Shown piece after piece: positions 9,676 through 16,538 of a stretch of 17,532 bases of DNA. The translations under genes and the position numbers were made by a program. Positions within the stretch are counted from its first letter, which is position 1. Every line of letters starts with the position of its first letter. The DNA is from Cyanobacteria bacterium M_surface_7_m2_037. Lineage in GTDB: Bacteria > Cyanobacteriota > Cyanobacteriia > PCC-6307 > Cyanobiaceae. The notes beneath the pieces were generated by a model. That model saw only the letters and a program-made list of their open reading frames with translations, searched no databases and was not told where the DNA came from. Where the stretch lies: assembly GCA_016882585.1 (NCBI GenBank), contig VGPP01000020.1:1-17532 (forward strand), read 5' to 3'.

Positions 9676-11259
9676 TCAGCGCACGCTGCCGAGCCGTTGC
9701 TGCGGCACCGGTTGATCGTTGCTGAGATCACGCCCCTCCACGGTGAGATCACCACGGCTGTTGATGGCAAAGCGCAGCTCCAGCCGATCGCTGCCCGGCT
9801 CGCCAGCGGGTGTGAGCGGAATCGGTGTGGGCTGCTGAGCCCAGGCTTCCACCGCTGCTGGGCCGGCGCTCTGGCGCCGCAGCACCGGCAGCCCGTTCAC
9901 GAACACCACCTCGCTGCGTTGTTCCGCTTGCGGTTCGCCCAGCACAAGTTCCAGCTCGGATTGTTGGGCGCGGCTGCAGCCCACCCGCAAGGTGAGGGGC
10001 TGCTCGCTGGGCCAGGGTTGCCCGGGCAGAAACAACGGATGCCAGCGGTGCTCGGCGCTGCGCTGATCCCAGCAGCGCAGCGACACCCCGCGCTGCAGCA
10101 CATCCTTCACCGTGACGCCCGGGGTGAGCCGCAGCGCGCCCAGGGCCACAGCCTCCACGGGGCGCTCAAGCCGCAGCGGCACCTGGGGCAACCGCTCCTG
10201 CAGCCAGGAACGGATCAGCGGCAACCGGCTGCTGCCTCCCACGGGCAGTACAGCATCGATCTGCTCTGGCTCCACGCCGCAGCTCCTGGCTGCGGCCAGC
10301 ACCTGCTCCAGCAGCTCATCAAGCAGATCCACCAGCTGCCGCTGCTGCAGCAAGGCCTCCAGCCGCTGGCGGCTCAGGCGCAGTTCGATCGGGCGCTCCC
10401 CAGGGGCTGGGCTCCACAGCACCAGAGCCTCCTCGGCCTCGCTGAGCGCGCACTTCAGCCGCTCGCAGCAGTGCAGCAGGGAGGGCGTTGAGGGATCCAC
10501 GCCGAGCAGGGCGCCGCCGCGCTCCACCTGATCCGCCGCGATCCAGTGATCGAGATCCCGCCCGCCCACGGCCAGGCCCGCCTTGCCCAGCACCCGGGCG
10601 GTGCGCAGGCCCTGGCCGCTGCCGCTGAGATCGCGGCCGCCGAAGCGCAGCAGCTGGGCAATCGGTGCTGCCTTGCCCTCGCCTCCTTCCAGGGCCACCA
10701 GCGATAGATCCGTGGTGCCGCCGCCCACATCAACCACCAGCACCCGACTCCCCGGCGGCAGCCCCGCACCGATCGCGGCGGCCGTGGGTTCATCCACCAG
10801 GGCGATCTCCGGCACCTCCAGCTGGCTGGTGGCCTCGAGCAGCCACTGCCGGTAGCCGCGGTAGCTGTCGATCGGGGCGGTGAGCACGAGCCGTTGGGGC
10901 TGCAGCTGCTCCGGCAGCCGCTGCCAGATCTGCTCCAGCAACAGCTGGCCGCAGTGCTCCGGGCTGAGCCAGCCGGCCTCGGGTTCGCTGCCTGCTGCTG
11001 CGCCGGCGCCGATGCGGCGTTTGAAGTCGCGATGCAGCCCGGCTCCACCCTGCTCGAGCAGGCCGGCTTCGATCACCTGCCGGCCGATCAGGGGCGGGCT
11101 TGCCTTGCCGTCCTGCAGCCAGATCAGGCTGGGCACCACGCTGGGATCGCTGGCGCTGATCGACGCGAGATCGAGCAGCGCGGGGCTGGGATCACCGCTG
11201 CCTTGATAGGCCACCACGGTGGTGGTGCTGCCCAGGTCGATGGCGAGGGTGCCGGCCAC
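9676..11259 (-). CDS. Hsp70-family protein lacking the C-terminal lid
   Basis: The 527-residue protein has a complete Hsp70 ATPase domain: phosphate-1 loop LAIDLGSTTTVVAY (about 5-18), FKRRIG (79-84, with the position of catalytic Lys), DEPTAAAIGAG (156-166), phosphate-2 VVDVGGGTTDLSL (175-187), GGRDLDHWI (232-240) and adenosine motif LPVGGSSRLPLI (338-349). A beta-type substrate domain follows (about 385-520) and the protein stops there, about 110 residues short of DnaK. The helical lid and any acidic C-terminal tail are missing. It is therefore not DnaK1, DnaK2 or DnaK3 but a divergent paralogue, perhaps a regulator or a holdase-like chaperone. It leads a minus-strand cluster with a membrane TPR-like gene and is divergent from the gene at 11353. 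Confidence 0.9.
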   Translation of the reverse strand: MAGTLAIDLGSTTTVVAYQGSGDPSPALLDLASISASDPSVVPSLIWLQDGKASPPLIGRQVIEAGLLEQGGAGLHRDFKRRIGAGAAAGSEPEAGWLSPEHCGQLLLEQIWQRLPEQLQPQRLVLTAPIDSYRGYRQWLLEATSQLEVPEIALVDEPTAAAIGAGLPPGSRVLVVDVGGGTTDLSLVALEGGEGKAAPIAQLLRFGGRDLSGSGQGLRTARVLGKAGLAVGGRDLDHWIAADQVERGGALLGVDPSTPSLLHCCERLKCALSEAEEALVLWSPAPGERPIELRLSRQRLEALLQQRQLVDLLDELLEQVLAAARSCGVEPEQIDAVLPVGGSSRLPLIRSWLQERLPQVPLRLERPVEAVALGALRLTPGVTVKDVLQRGVSLRCWDQRSAEHRWHPLFLPGQPWPSEQPLTLRVGCSRAQQSELELVLGEPQAEQRSEVVFVNGLPVLRRQSAGPAAVEAWAQQPTPIPLTPAGEPGSDRLELRFAINSRGDLTVEGRDLSNDQPVPQQRLGSVR

Positions 11260-11319
11260 GGATGAAAGCTGAAGGGATCACAACGCCCCTGAGCGTGGCG
11301 CAGTCTTCGCCTGCATGGT

Positions 11320-11335
11320 GAGACCAGTGGGTCTC
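11320..11335. repeat. Inverted repeat GAGACC-AGTG-GGTCTC
   Basis: A perfect six-base stem with a four-base loop ends two bases before the AGGAGG ribosome-binding site of the gene at 11353. It could act as an operator in the divergent promoter region or as an RNA hairpin beside the ribosome site. Confidence 0.45.
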
Positions 11336-11352
11336 CAGGAGGCGGCGGGGCG

Positions 11353-11658
11353 ATGGAGCGTGTGGTTCAGGCCGTGTTGTCGTTCTATCGGGAGGATCCC
11401 GAGCTGTTGCGTCGCCTGGATCCGCTGCGGGCCTGCCGGGTGTCCCGTGGTTGGAATGGTTTGCGCATCGAATGCCGCGACTGCGGTCATCGGGCCATGG
11501 TTTGCCGCGTGGTGGAGCTGTTGCGGCCTCCGCTGGAAGCCCTGGCCCTGGTGCGGGAGATCCGCTTGTTGGCCCCTGGCGCTGAGCCGCTGGTGTTCCC
11601 CGTGAGTGTGCCTTTGCCCAGCAGCCTCCTGACCTACGATGAATCGATTGGCGATTAG
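11353..11658 (+). CDS. Small conserved-looking protein with a CxxC motif, upstream of rpoZ
   Basis: I do not recognise this 101-residue protein. It has cysteines at 28, 41, 44 and 51 with His46 between (IECRDCGHRAMVC), a pattern that could hold zinc like a small ribbon, although C28 lies rather far away. The N-terminus looks helical, and there is no signal peptide or membrane segment. Coding is supported by a strong ribosome site, AGGAGG, ten bases before the ATG at 11353, and by the stop lying only three bases before the rpoZ ATG, which implies co-transcription and probably coupled translation. Its position suggests a link to transcription or simply a shared housekeeping promoter. Function unknown. 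Confidence 0.82.
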   Translation: MERVVQAVLSFYREDPELLRRLDPLRACRVSRGWNGLRIECRDCGHRAMVCRVVELLRPPLEALALVREIRLLAPGAEPLVFPVSVPLPSSLLTYDESIGD

Positions 11659-11661
11659 TTC

Positions 11662-11892
11662 ATGTATCTCGGCGTTAACGTCAGCCCCAAAGAGCTCGCT
11701 CAGCGCGCCGAGAGCCTGGTTCGGCATTCCAGCAACCGCTACCTCACCACCGTGCGGATCGCCTTCCGTGCCAAGCAGCGCCGCTTCGATGATTTCGATG
11801 GCCTGCTGGAGGATTCGATGGTGAAACCGGTGCAGCGCGCCATCATCGAGCTCAGCGATGAGCAGGATCAACCGGATCTGCTGCCTGGCTGA
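11662..11892 (+). CDS. rpoZ: DNA-directed RNA polymerase omega subunit
   Basis: Omega binds the beta-prime subunit (split into gamma and beta-prime in cyanobacteria), helps assemble the core enzyme and influences sigma recruitment. The 76-residue product has the cyanobacterial-type sequence: SPKELAQRAESLVRHSSNRY at about 8-27, the TTVRIAFRAKQRRFDDFD segment, and EDSMVKPVQRAIIEL near the C-terminus. This differs from the E. coli MARVTV-type omega but is typical for cyanobacteria. It begins three bases after the stop of the 101-residue gene and is followed after 14 bases by a DUF1818 gene, so the three form one transcription unit. Confidence 0.95.
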   Translation: MYLGVNVSPKELAQRAESLVRHSSNRYLTTVRIAFRAKQRRFDDFDGLLEDSMVKPVQRAIIELSDEQDQPDLLPG

Positions 11893-11906
11893 GCAGCGCC
11901 ACCGCT

Positions 11907-12278
11907 GTGATTGAGCGCGATGGAGAGGGTTGGCGGTTGGCCTGGGATGGCAGCCGCCAACCCTTTTCTGTGTTGATCGGTGGTGAGGGCTGGGCCGCCG
12001 AGCTCAGTGAGCCTGAAGCCATGGCCCTGCGCGATGCCGTGGCCGATCTGGTGGCGCAGCACCAGGGGCTGGTGGATCAGCTGATGGAGGAGGAGGCGAT
12101 CGAGCTGGAACTCGAGCGCGATCCTTGGTGGCTGTCGATTGAAGGCGACCGCTGCCATTGGTCGCTGCGGGTGATGCTCACCCCTGCACCGGGGCAGCGC
12201 GCGCTGGAAGGCAGCTGGTCTTCCCAGGCGGCCAGGCCGTTCACGCAGGCCCTGCAGCAGCTGTTCGGCCAGCCGTGA
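11907..12278 (+). CDS. DUF1818 family protein
   Basis: This 123-residue protein matches the cyanobacterial DUF1818 pattern from memory: an opening RDGEGWRLAWD, then FSVLIGGEGWAAELSEPEA, a helical run with EEEAIELELERDPWWLSIEG, and the C-terminal ALEGSWSSQAARPFTQALQQL. It is soluble, with no signal peptide or cysteine cluster, and looks like a mixed alpha/beta single domain. The GTG at 11907 lies 14 bases after rpoZ, with only a weak ribosome site, so translation may be coupled to rpoZ. Its last 38 bases overlap the 3' end of the dehydrogenase gene on the other strand. Function is not established; the family is largely confined to cyanobacteria and plastid-bearing relatives. Confidence 0.87.
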   Translation: MIERDGEGWRLAWDGSRQPFSVLIGGEGWAAELSEPEAMALRDAVADLVAQHQGLVDQLMEEEAIELELERDPWWLSIEGDRCHWSLRVMLTPAPGQRALEGSWSSQAARPFTQALQQLFGQP

Positions 12279-13119
12279 GCTTGTGCAGGGCGCAGTAGTC
12301 GAGGTTGTCCAGCCCCGCGGCGCTGGAGCGCTGCAGCAGGGCTGCCAGGCCAGACAGCCCTTCACTGTTGAGCCCAGCCTGTTGGGCTGCGCTGATGAAC
12401 AGATCCAGGTCTTTGCGCAGGTGGGCCGTGGGGAAGTTGGGGTTGGCGTAGTCGCCGCTGAGCTCCCGCTGCAGCTTTTTGTCGAAGGTGGGGGCATAGA
12501 GAGCGCTGCCGCGCAGCAGAGCCATAAACGGCTCCACCGCCACACCGCCCTGCTGCACCAGGTGCAGCGACAGGCTGAAGGCATGGGTGAGGCTGGCGAT
12601 CAGCTGGTTGAGGGCGAGCTTGGCCGTCATGGCACTGCCCACGGCCCCCAGATGCACCGGTTCCTGGCTGAGCTGCCGAAGCAGCGGGAGCGCTTGCTGC
12701 ATCAGCTCCGTGGGCCCACCGGTCATCAGCTGCAGCGTGCCCTCCAGCGCTTCCGGCCGGCTGCCGAGAACAGGCGCTTCGAGATAGGAGCCGCCCAGGG
12801 CGATCACCGCCTCGCTCAGGTGTTGGCTTTCGCCCGGGCCGATGGTGCCGATCTGCAGCACGCGGCGGCCCTTCAACTGCTCTCCCACTTGATCGATCAG
12901 GACCGCGTGGGTGCTGGGCCCGTCGCTGAGCACCGTGATCAGCCAATCGGCTTCAGCGGCGGCTGCGGCCGGGCTGGCGGCCTGCCTGGCACCGAGCTCC
13001 ACCAGGGGCTGGGCCCGGTGGGGATTGCGGTTCCACACGCTGAGGCTGTGGCCGCAGGCCAGCAGCCGGGTGGCGATGGCGCTGCCGAGCAGCCCCGTTC
13101 CAAGCAAAGCAATGGTCAT
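12241..13119 (-). CDS. NAD(P)-dependent beta-hydroxyacid dehydrogenase (GLYR/HIBADH family)
   Basis: The 292-residue enzyme has an N-terminal Rossmann domain with GTGLLGSAIA (7-16) and the family's helical C-terminal domain. The substrate motif APVLGSRPEALEG lies at 115-127 and the catalytic lysine at K167 in GSAMTAKLALNQL. The stretch ANPNFPTAHLRKDLDLF is typical of the family. After the second beta strand, WNRNPHRA has an Arg placed to hold the NADP phosphate, as in glyoxylate/succinic-semialdehyde reductases. Reduction of glyoxylate or succinic semialdehyde is the best guess; 3-hydroxyisobutyrate or 2-hydroxy-3-oxopropionate are alternatives. It is monocistronic here, converging and overlapping by 38 bases with the DUF1818 gene. 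Confidence 0.93.
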   Translation of the reverse strand: MTIALLGTGLLGSAIATRLLACGHSLSVWNRNPHRAQPLVELGARQAASPAAAAAEADWLITVLSDGPSTHAVLIDQVGEQLKGRRVLQIGTIGPGESQHLSEAVIALGGSYLEAPVLGSRPEALEGTLQLMTGGPTELMQQALPLLRQLSQEPVHLGAVGSAMTAKLALNQLIASLTHAFSLSLHLVQQGGVAVEPFMALLRGSALYAPTFDKKLQRELSGDYANPNFPTAHLRKDLDLFISAAQQAGLNSEGLSGLAALLQRSSAAGLDNLDYCALHKLTAGRTAAAGPA

Positions 13120-13505
13120 GCAACTCAGCTTGCCTGAGCTGCTTCGATCCGATCAGCCCTGAGATCGCTCACGAGATTGTGGCGTTGATCAGCACTGCTG
13201 ATCGCTGCAGTTCTCCCAATGCCGGGCTTCGCTTCCCCAGGCTTTTGCCCGGGTTTTCCACAGGCACCTGCCGCCGGCGCCGCGGCTGTGCGGGCTCCTG
13301 GGGAGAACGAGGCTGTTGCGCACTTTCCCGTTGACAGCGGCGGCAGCGCTTGTCAGCGGCCCGGGGCGCGCGGAGGCGGGCTGCCTCAGAGGCCTTGCTG
13401 ACGCTTGGTTCTTGCCCTGAGAGTGGTTGGGAACTGGGTTGTGTGCCCCCGGTTGACCAGAGCTTGGCGCTGTGGGGAACTGGTGGGCGTTGCAGGGAGA
13501 TCTTG
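13120..13505. other. 386-base intergenic gap with no convincing gene
   Basis: This stretch separates two divergent genes. Short open frames exist on both strands, but their products are Pro/Arg/Ser-rich and look like noise. It holds one exact TTTTCCACA (13254-13262), the DnaA-box form known in cyanobacteria, and one near-match on the other strand, TGTGGGGAA (13471-13479). GGGAACTGG occurs twice, at 13429-13437 and 13475-13483. A stem can form from TGACAGCG to CGCTTGTCA around 13332-13355. I found no tRNA, SRP, RNase P, tmRNA or Yfr signature. A small RNA or regulatory leader for the DUF2811 gene is possible. Confidence 0.6.
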
Positions 13506-13733
13506 ATGGACAGTGCTGGCACGGTGAGCATGCGCGCTGAGGTGCCGGAGCCCCTGCTGCAGTCGATGCAGGGCTTCATTGAGGCGCATCCCAACTGGGA
13601 TCAGTACCGCCTGTTCCAAGCGGCCCTGGCCGGTTTTCTGGTGCAGAACGGGGTGCAGACCCGCGAGATCACGCGCTGCTACCTGGCCAACCTGTTTCCC
13701 CAGCAGCGCCGCTTCAGCGATCCCATCAGCTGA
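13506..13733 (+). CDS. DUF2811 family small protein
   Basis: The 75-residue product matches the DUF2811 pattern of cyanobacteria from memory: VSMRAEVPEPLLQSMQGFIEAHPNWDQYRLFQAALAGFL followed by QNG. The frame is open further upstream, but the ATG at 13506 is preferred. It has AGGGAG about eight bases ahead, and the residues before it are low-complexity and outside the family. The fold resembles a short ribbon-helix-helix-like arrangement (a strand, then helices), which would suit DNA binding, but that is inference. There is no membrane segment. It sits alone, divergent from the dehydrogenase and converging on the membrane-protein gene, with only eight bases between the two stops. Function unknown. 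Confidence 0.88.
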   Translation: MDSAGTVSMRAEVPEPLLQSMQGFIEAHPNWDQYRLFQAALAGFLVQNGVQTREITRCYLANLFPQQRRFSDPIS

Positions 13734-13741
13734 GGGCGCGC

Positions 13742-14506
13742 TCAGGCCGAGGCAGCGTGCTGCAGTTCCGGGCGCAGCTGCACGTAGGCACTCGTCACGG
13801 TGGTGGTGATCAGCGGCAGCACCACCACCAGGGCCAGCGCCGTGACCAACGGGCCACCCCCCGACACCAGCCCCTCGGCCAGCAGCCCAATCAGAACTGG
13901 CACACCCAGCAGGGCGATCAGACCGCAACAGAGCAGCAGCAGCCCCGGGCCGTGATGCTCCAGCAGCCACACCCCCTGGCGGAAGAGAGCCATGCCCTTC
14001 AGGCGGGTATCCAGCACCAGGCAAGGCCCGAACAGCTGGCTGATCACCACCGCCGCCGCGGCGATCAGTCCGAGCAAGGCCGGCACGGCGCTCAAGCCAG
14101 GCAGGAGCAACAACGCCAGCGACCAGATCACGCCAGTGATCAGGGCCACGGCGGCCAGGGCGCCGGCCAGCCACATGAGGTAGATGCAGAGCCGGCCGCT
14201 ATGGCGGCATTCGGCGGGGCTGAGCTCGTGCCAGTGAATGCTCTGCTCACGGGCGATCGCCAGGCCCGCCAGCGTGAAGCCTTCGATCATCCAGATCAGG
14301 CTGCCGCCATACAGCGCCAGCCCACTCAGGTGGAGCAGGGCGGCCAGCACACCGCTATCCACCGCATCAGCGGCGGCGAACAGAGCCCAGCCCAGCAGGT
14401 GCGTTCCCAAGGCACTCAGGCTGAACACCAGCAGCAAGGGCTGGCGGCCGAGGCCAGCCCAGCTCTGCTGGAAGGCGCCCCAGCCGTTCAGGCGAACAGA
14501 CCTCAC
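13742..14506 (-). CDS. Six-helix integral membrane protein of unknown function
   Basis: I do not recognise a named family. The 254-residue product is strongly hydrophobic, with probable membrane helices near residues 23-42, 52-80, 107-130, 132-160, 185-212 and 216-240. Loops are short; the largest hydrophilic segment, about 85-105 (AREQSIHWHELSPAECRHSG), has several His and Glu residues. The overall look recalls predicted glycerophosphodiester-phosphodiesterase-type membrane domains, but I cannot confirm that. The GTG start at 14506 overlaps the TGA of the EVE gene as GTGA, a classic sign of coupled translation; longer starts would lie entirely inside the EVE gene. Coupling implies the two products are needed together or in fixed ratio. 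Confidence 0.83.
   Translation of the reverse strand: MRSVRLNGWGAFQQSWAGLGRQPLLLVFSLSALGTHLLGWALFAAADAVDSGVLAALLHLSGLALYGGSLIWMIEGFTLAGLAIAREQSIHWHELSPAECRHSGRLCIYLMWLAGALAAVALITGVIWSLALLLLPGLSAVPALLGLIAAAAVVISQLFGPCLVLDTRLKGMALFRQGVWLLEHHGPGLLLLCCGLIALLGVPVLIGLLAEGLVSGGGPLVTALALVVVLPLITTTVTSAYVQLRPELQHAASA
14253..14260. repeat. HIP1 octamer within the membrane-protein gene
   Basis: Exact GCGATCGC, coding, within a longer GGCGATCGCC palindrome. Confidence 0.75.
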
Positions 14507-14961
14507 AGAGGCCCCAACAGCTCCAGCAGGCGCTGGGCGCTGGCATCGGGAACGGGCAGGATCGAGAGCCGGTTGCCGTTGCGCACCACGGGCAGTTCCT
14601 CCACGCTGAACTGTTCCCGTAGGGCATCGAGGCTCAGCAGTGCGCCGAAGGTGCCCACGTAGCGCAGCCGCACACAATCCCAGCGGGGCTTGTCGGGGCT
14701 CGATTTGGGATCGAAGTATTTGTTGGCTGGATCAAACTGGCTGGGGTCAACAATCCCTGTTTCAATCACCTCCATCATCCCCACGATGCCGGGCGGTTTG
14801 GCATTGGAGTGATAGAAGAAAGCGCGATCGCCGATCTGCATCGACCGCATGAAATTGCGGGCCTGGTAATTGCGAATGCCATCCCAGAGCGTTGTGCCTT
14901 CCCGCTGAAGATGCTCGATCCCGTAGACATCGGGCTCGCTTTTCATCAGCCAGTGGGCCAT
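14503..14961 (-). CDS. EVE domain-containing protein (THYN1-like)
   Basis: The 152-residue protein is a single EVE domain of the PUA/YTH superfamily. It has the hallmark opening MAHWLMKSEPDVYGIEHL, then DGIRNYQARNFMR (about 27-39), GDRAFFYHSNAKPPGIVGMMEV (about 43-64), a middle segment DPSQFDPANKYFDPKSSPDKPRW, and a C-terminal PVVRNGNRLSILPV. EVE domains bind modified bases in DNA or RNA in related systems; stand-alone copies in bacteria have no settled role. The ATG at 14961 is chosen because family homology begins there; the frame is open upstream, but the extra residues are atypical. It lies 58 bases after murD on the same strand and overlaps the following membrane-protein gene by four bases. 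No nuclease or methylase is adjacent. Confidence 0.94.
   Translation of the reverse strand: MAHWLMKSEPDVYGIEHLQREGTTLWDGIRNYQARNFMRSMQIGDRAFFYHSNAKPPGIVGMMEVIETGIVDPSQFDPANKYFDPKSSPDKPRWDCVRLRYVGTFGALLSLDALREQFSVEELPVVRNGNRLSILPVPDASAQRLLELLGPL
14824..14831. repeat. HIP1 octamer within the EVE gene
   Basis: Exact GCGATCGC in coding sequence. Confidence 0.75.
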
Positions 14962-15019
14962 CGCTGCGCTGTGCGGTGCCGCGAGGCTAGCGGTGCCGCT
15001 CCGAGAGCACCCAGCTGGG

Positions 15020-16417
15020 TCAGAGGCTCTGCACCAGCTGGCGGAAATGATCGCCCCGGGCTTCGAAATCCCGGTATTGATCGAAGCTGGCGCAGGCCGG
15101 CGAAAGCAGCACGGCTTGGCAGTGCTGTTCACTGGCGATCCGCTGGGCCAGGGGCACCGCTTCGCTCAGCCCTTCCACCGTGTGAATGGCGCCGCTGTAA
15201 CCGCTTTCCCGCAGCAGCTGCTGGAAGGCGTCGCGGGCGGCGCCGAACAGCACCACCGCCCGGGCTTCCCGTTGCAAGCCGGCCAGCCAGCCCGCGGCAT
15301 TGCCTTGTTTGGCCTCGCCACCGGCCAGCACCACCAGGGGGCCCTGCAGCGCGTTGAGCGCCACCTCGGCGGCGTCGTAATTGGTGGCTTTGCTGTCGTT
15401 GAACCAGGCCACACCATCCAGCCGGCGAATCAGCTCAAGCCGGTGGGGCACACCCGGAAACGAGCGCAGGGCCTCGTGCATCACAGCGGCGCTCAGCCCC
15501 ACCTCGAGGCCCACCGCCACGGCCATCAGCATGTTCTGGCGGTTGTGCGCGCCGGGCATGGCCAGGGCATCGGCGGGGAGCAGCGGGCCGTTGGCCTGGC
15601 ACACCTGGTTGGCTTCGATCCACAGGTGCGGTTCGAATCCAGAGGCTCGCGCCTGCTCGCGGCTGCTGGCTGTCACCCAGCGGGCGTGATCCCAGCTGGC
15701 GGCGCGGCTGCGCAGATCGGGATCGTCGCCGTTGAGGATGCGCACCTCGGAGCGCTCCAGCAGGCTGCGTTTGATCGCCCGGTAGTTGTCGAGGGTGCCG
15801 TGGCGCTCGAGGTGATCGGGGGTGAGCGTGGTCCACACCCCGATGCGCGGAGCCAGGGCCGGCGCCGATTCGATCTGATAGCTGCTCAGCTCCACCACCA
15901 GCCAGGCGGGCGGCTGCCCGCTGGCGCGCTCCAGCGCCAGCTCTGCCGCGGAGAAGCCCACGTTGCCGCACATCGGCGCATCGAGGCCGGCGTGCTGGAG
16001 CAGGTGGGCGATCAGATGGGTAACAGTTGTTTTGCCGTTGGTTCCGGTGATCCCAATCCAGGGCGCATTCCCCCTGGCTTCCCAGGCGGTGGTGATTTCG
16101 CCGTCGGTGCGGATGCCGTCTTGGCGCAGCGCTTCCAGGGTGGGGTGATCCCAGCGGATGCCGGGACTCACGATCACCCGAGCGGGCGGGGCAGGCAGGG
16201 CCGAGAAGCTGGTGGGCTCCAGGGGCACGCCCAGGCGCACCTCGATGCCGTCCTCGCGCAGGGCAGCGGCCCGCTGCTGCAGGGCCGGGCTGTCGCCGCT
16301 TTCGAGCACCAGCACCGCTTCACCGCGCTGATGCAGTAGGCGTGCAGCACCGATTCCCGAGCGCCCGAGCCCGAGCACCACCTGCAGTGACGTCGGCAGC
16401 GCCATCGCGGCGGGCAT
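15020..16417 (-). CDS. murD: UDP-N-acetylmuramoyl-L-alanine--D-glutamate ligase
   Basis: MurD adds D-glutamate to UDP-MurNAc-L-alanine in cytoplasmic peptidoglycan synthesis, using ATP. The 465-residue product has the N-terminal GLGRSGIGAA nucleotide-sugar loop (16-25), the ATP loop GITGTNGKTTVTH at about 122-134, the acyl-phosphate region ELSSYQIES, PDHLERHGTLDNY with a likely carbamylated Lys in YRAIKRSLLE, and FNDSKATN in the C-terminal domain. Length is normal. ATG at 16417 and ATG at 16405 are both possible starts; a TTG at 16420 is less likely. No Shine-Dalgarno sequence is visible. The 3' end of tRNA-Val lies only nine bases upstream, so murD probably shares a transcript with the tRNA. 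The EVE gene follows. Confidence 0.96.
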   Translation of the reverse strand: MPAAMALPTSLQVVLGLGRSGIGAARLLHQRGEAVLVLESGDSPALQQRAAALREDGIEVRLGVPLEPTSFSALPAPPARVIVSPGIRWDHPTLEALRQDGIRTDGEITTAWEARGNAPWIGITGTNGKTTVTHLIAHLLQHAGLDAPMCGNVGFSAAELALERASGQPPAWLVVELSSYQIESAPALAPRIGVWTTLTPDHLERHGTLDNYRAIKRSLLERSEVRILNGDDPDLRSRAASWDHARWVTASSREQARASGFEPHLWIEANQVCQANGPLLPADALAMPGAHNRQNMLMAVAVGLEVGLSAAVMHEALRSFPGVPHRLELIRRLDGVAWFNDSKATNYDAAEVALNALQGPLVVLAGGEAKQGNAAGWLAGLQREARAVVLFGAARDAFQQLLRESGYSGAIHTVEGLSEAVPLAQRIASEQHCQAVLLSPACASFDQYRDFEARGDHFRQLVQSL

Positions 16418-16426
16418 CAAAACAAG

Positions 16427-16498
16427 TGGGCGATACTGGAATCGAACCAGTGACTCCTACCGTGTCAAGGTAGTGCTCTACCTCTGAGCTAATCGCCC
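16427..16498 (-). tRNA. tRNA-Val (anticodon GAC)
   Basis: The 72-base sequence folds into a full cloverleaf: acceptor GGGCGAT/ATCGCCC, D stem GCTC/GAGC, anticodon stem CTACC/GGTAG with loop TTGACAC (anticodon GAC, reading GUC and GUU valine codons), a five-base variable loop, and T stem ACTGG/CCAGT with loop TTCGATT. All stems pair perfectly. The discriminator base is A. The 3' CCA is not encoded, so it must be added after transcription. It lies between the photosystem II S4 gene and murD on the same strand. Confidence 0.97.
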
Positions 16499-16517
16499 TC
16501 AGAGCCTTGCGGCCCAT

Positions 16518-16538
16518 GGAACCTAGCAGCCGGGTTCC
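16518..16538 (-). terminator. Hairpin between the S4-protein gene and tRNA-Val
   Basis: GGAACC (16518-16523) and GGTTCC (16533-16538) pair over six bases around a nine-base loop, starting directly after the stop codon of the S4-protein gene. No T run follows, so it is a weak terminator candidate or a processing hairpin ahead of the tRNA. Confidence 0.35.

Noticed and set aside
13254..13479. Replication origin (oriC)
   Set aside because: Only one exact DnaA box and one near-match, no AT-rich unwinding region, and no dnaA or dnaN nearby.
13169..13594. A 141-residue minus-strand frame in the gap before the DUF2811 gene
   Set aside because: Pro/Arg/Ser-rich, no ribosome site, and it overlaps the start of the well-supported DUF2811 gene.
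14503..14961. Defence island around the EVE-domain gene
   Set aside because: Neighbours are murD and a membrane protein; no nuclease, helicase or methylase is present.
14993..16339. A 448-residue open frame antisense to murD
   Set aside because: No motif is seen in it, while the opposite strand encodes a full MurD with all signatures.
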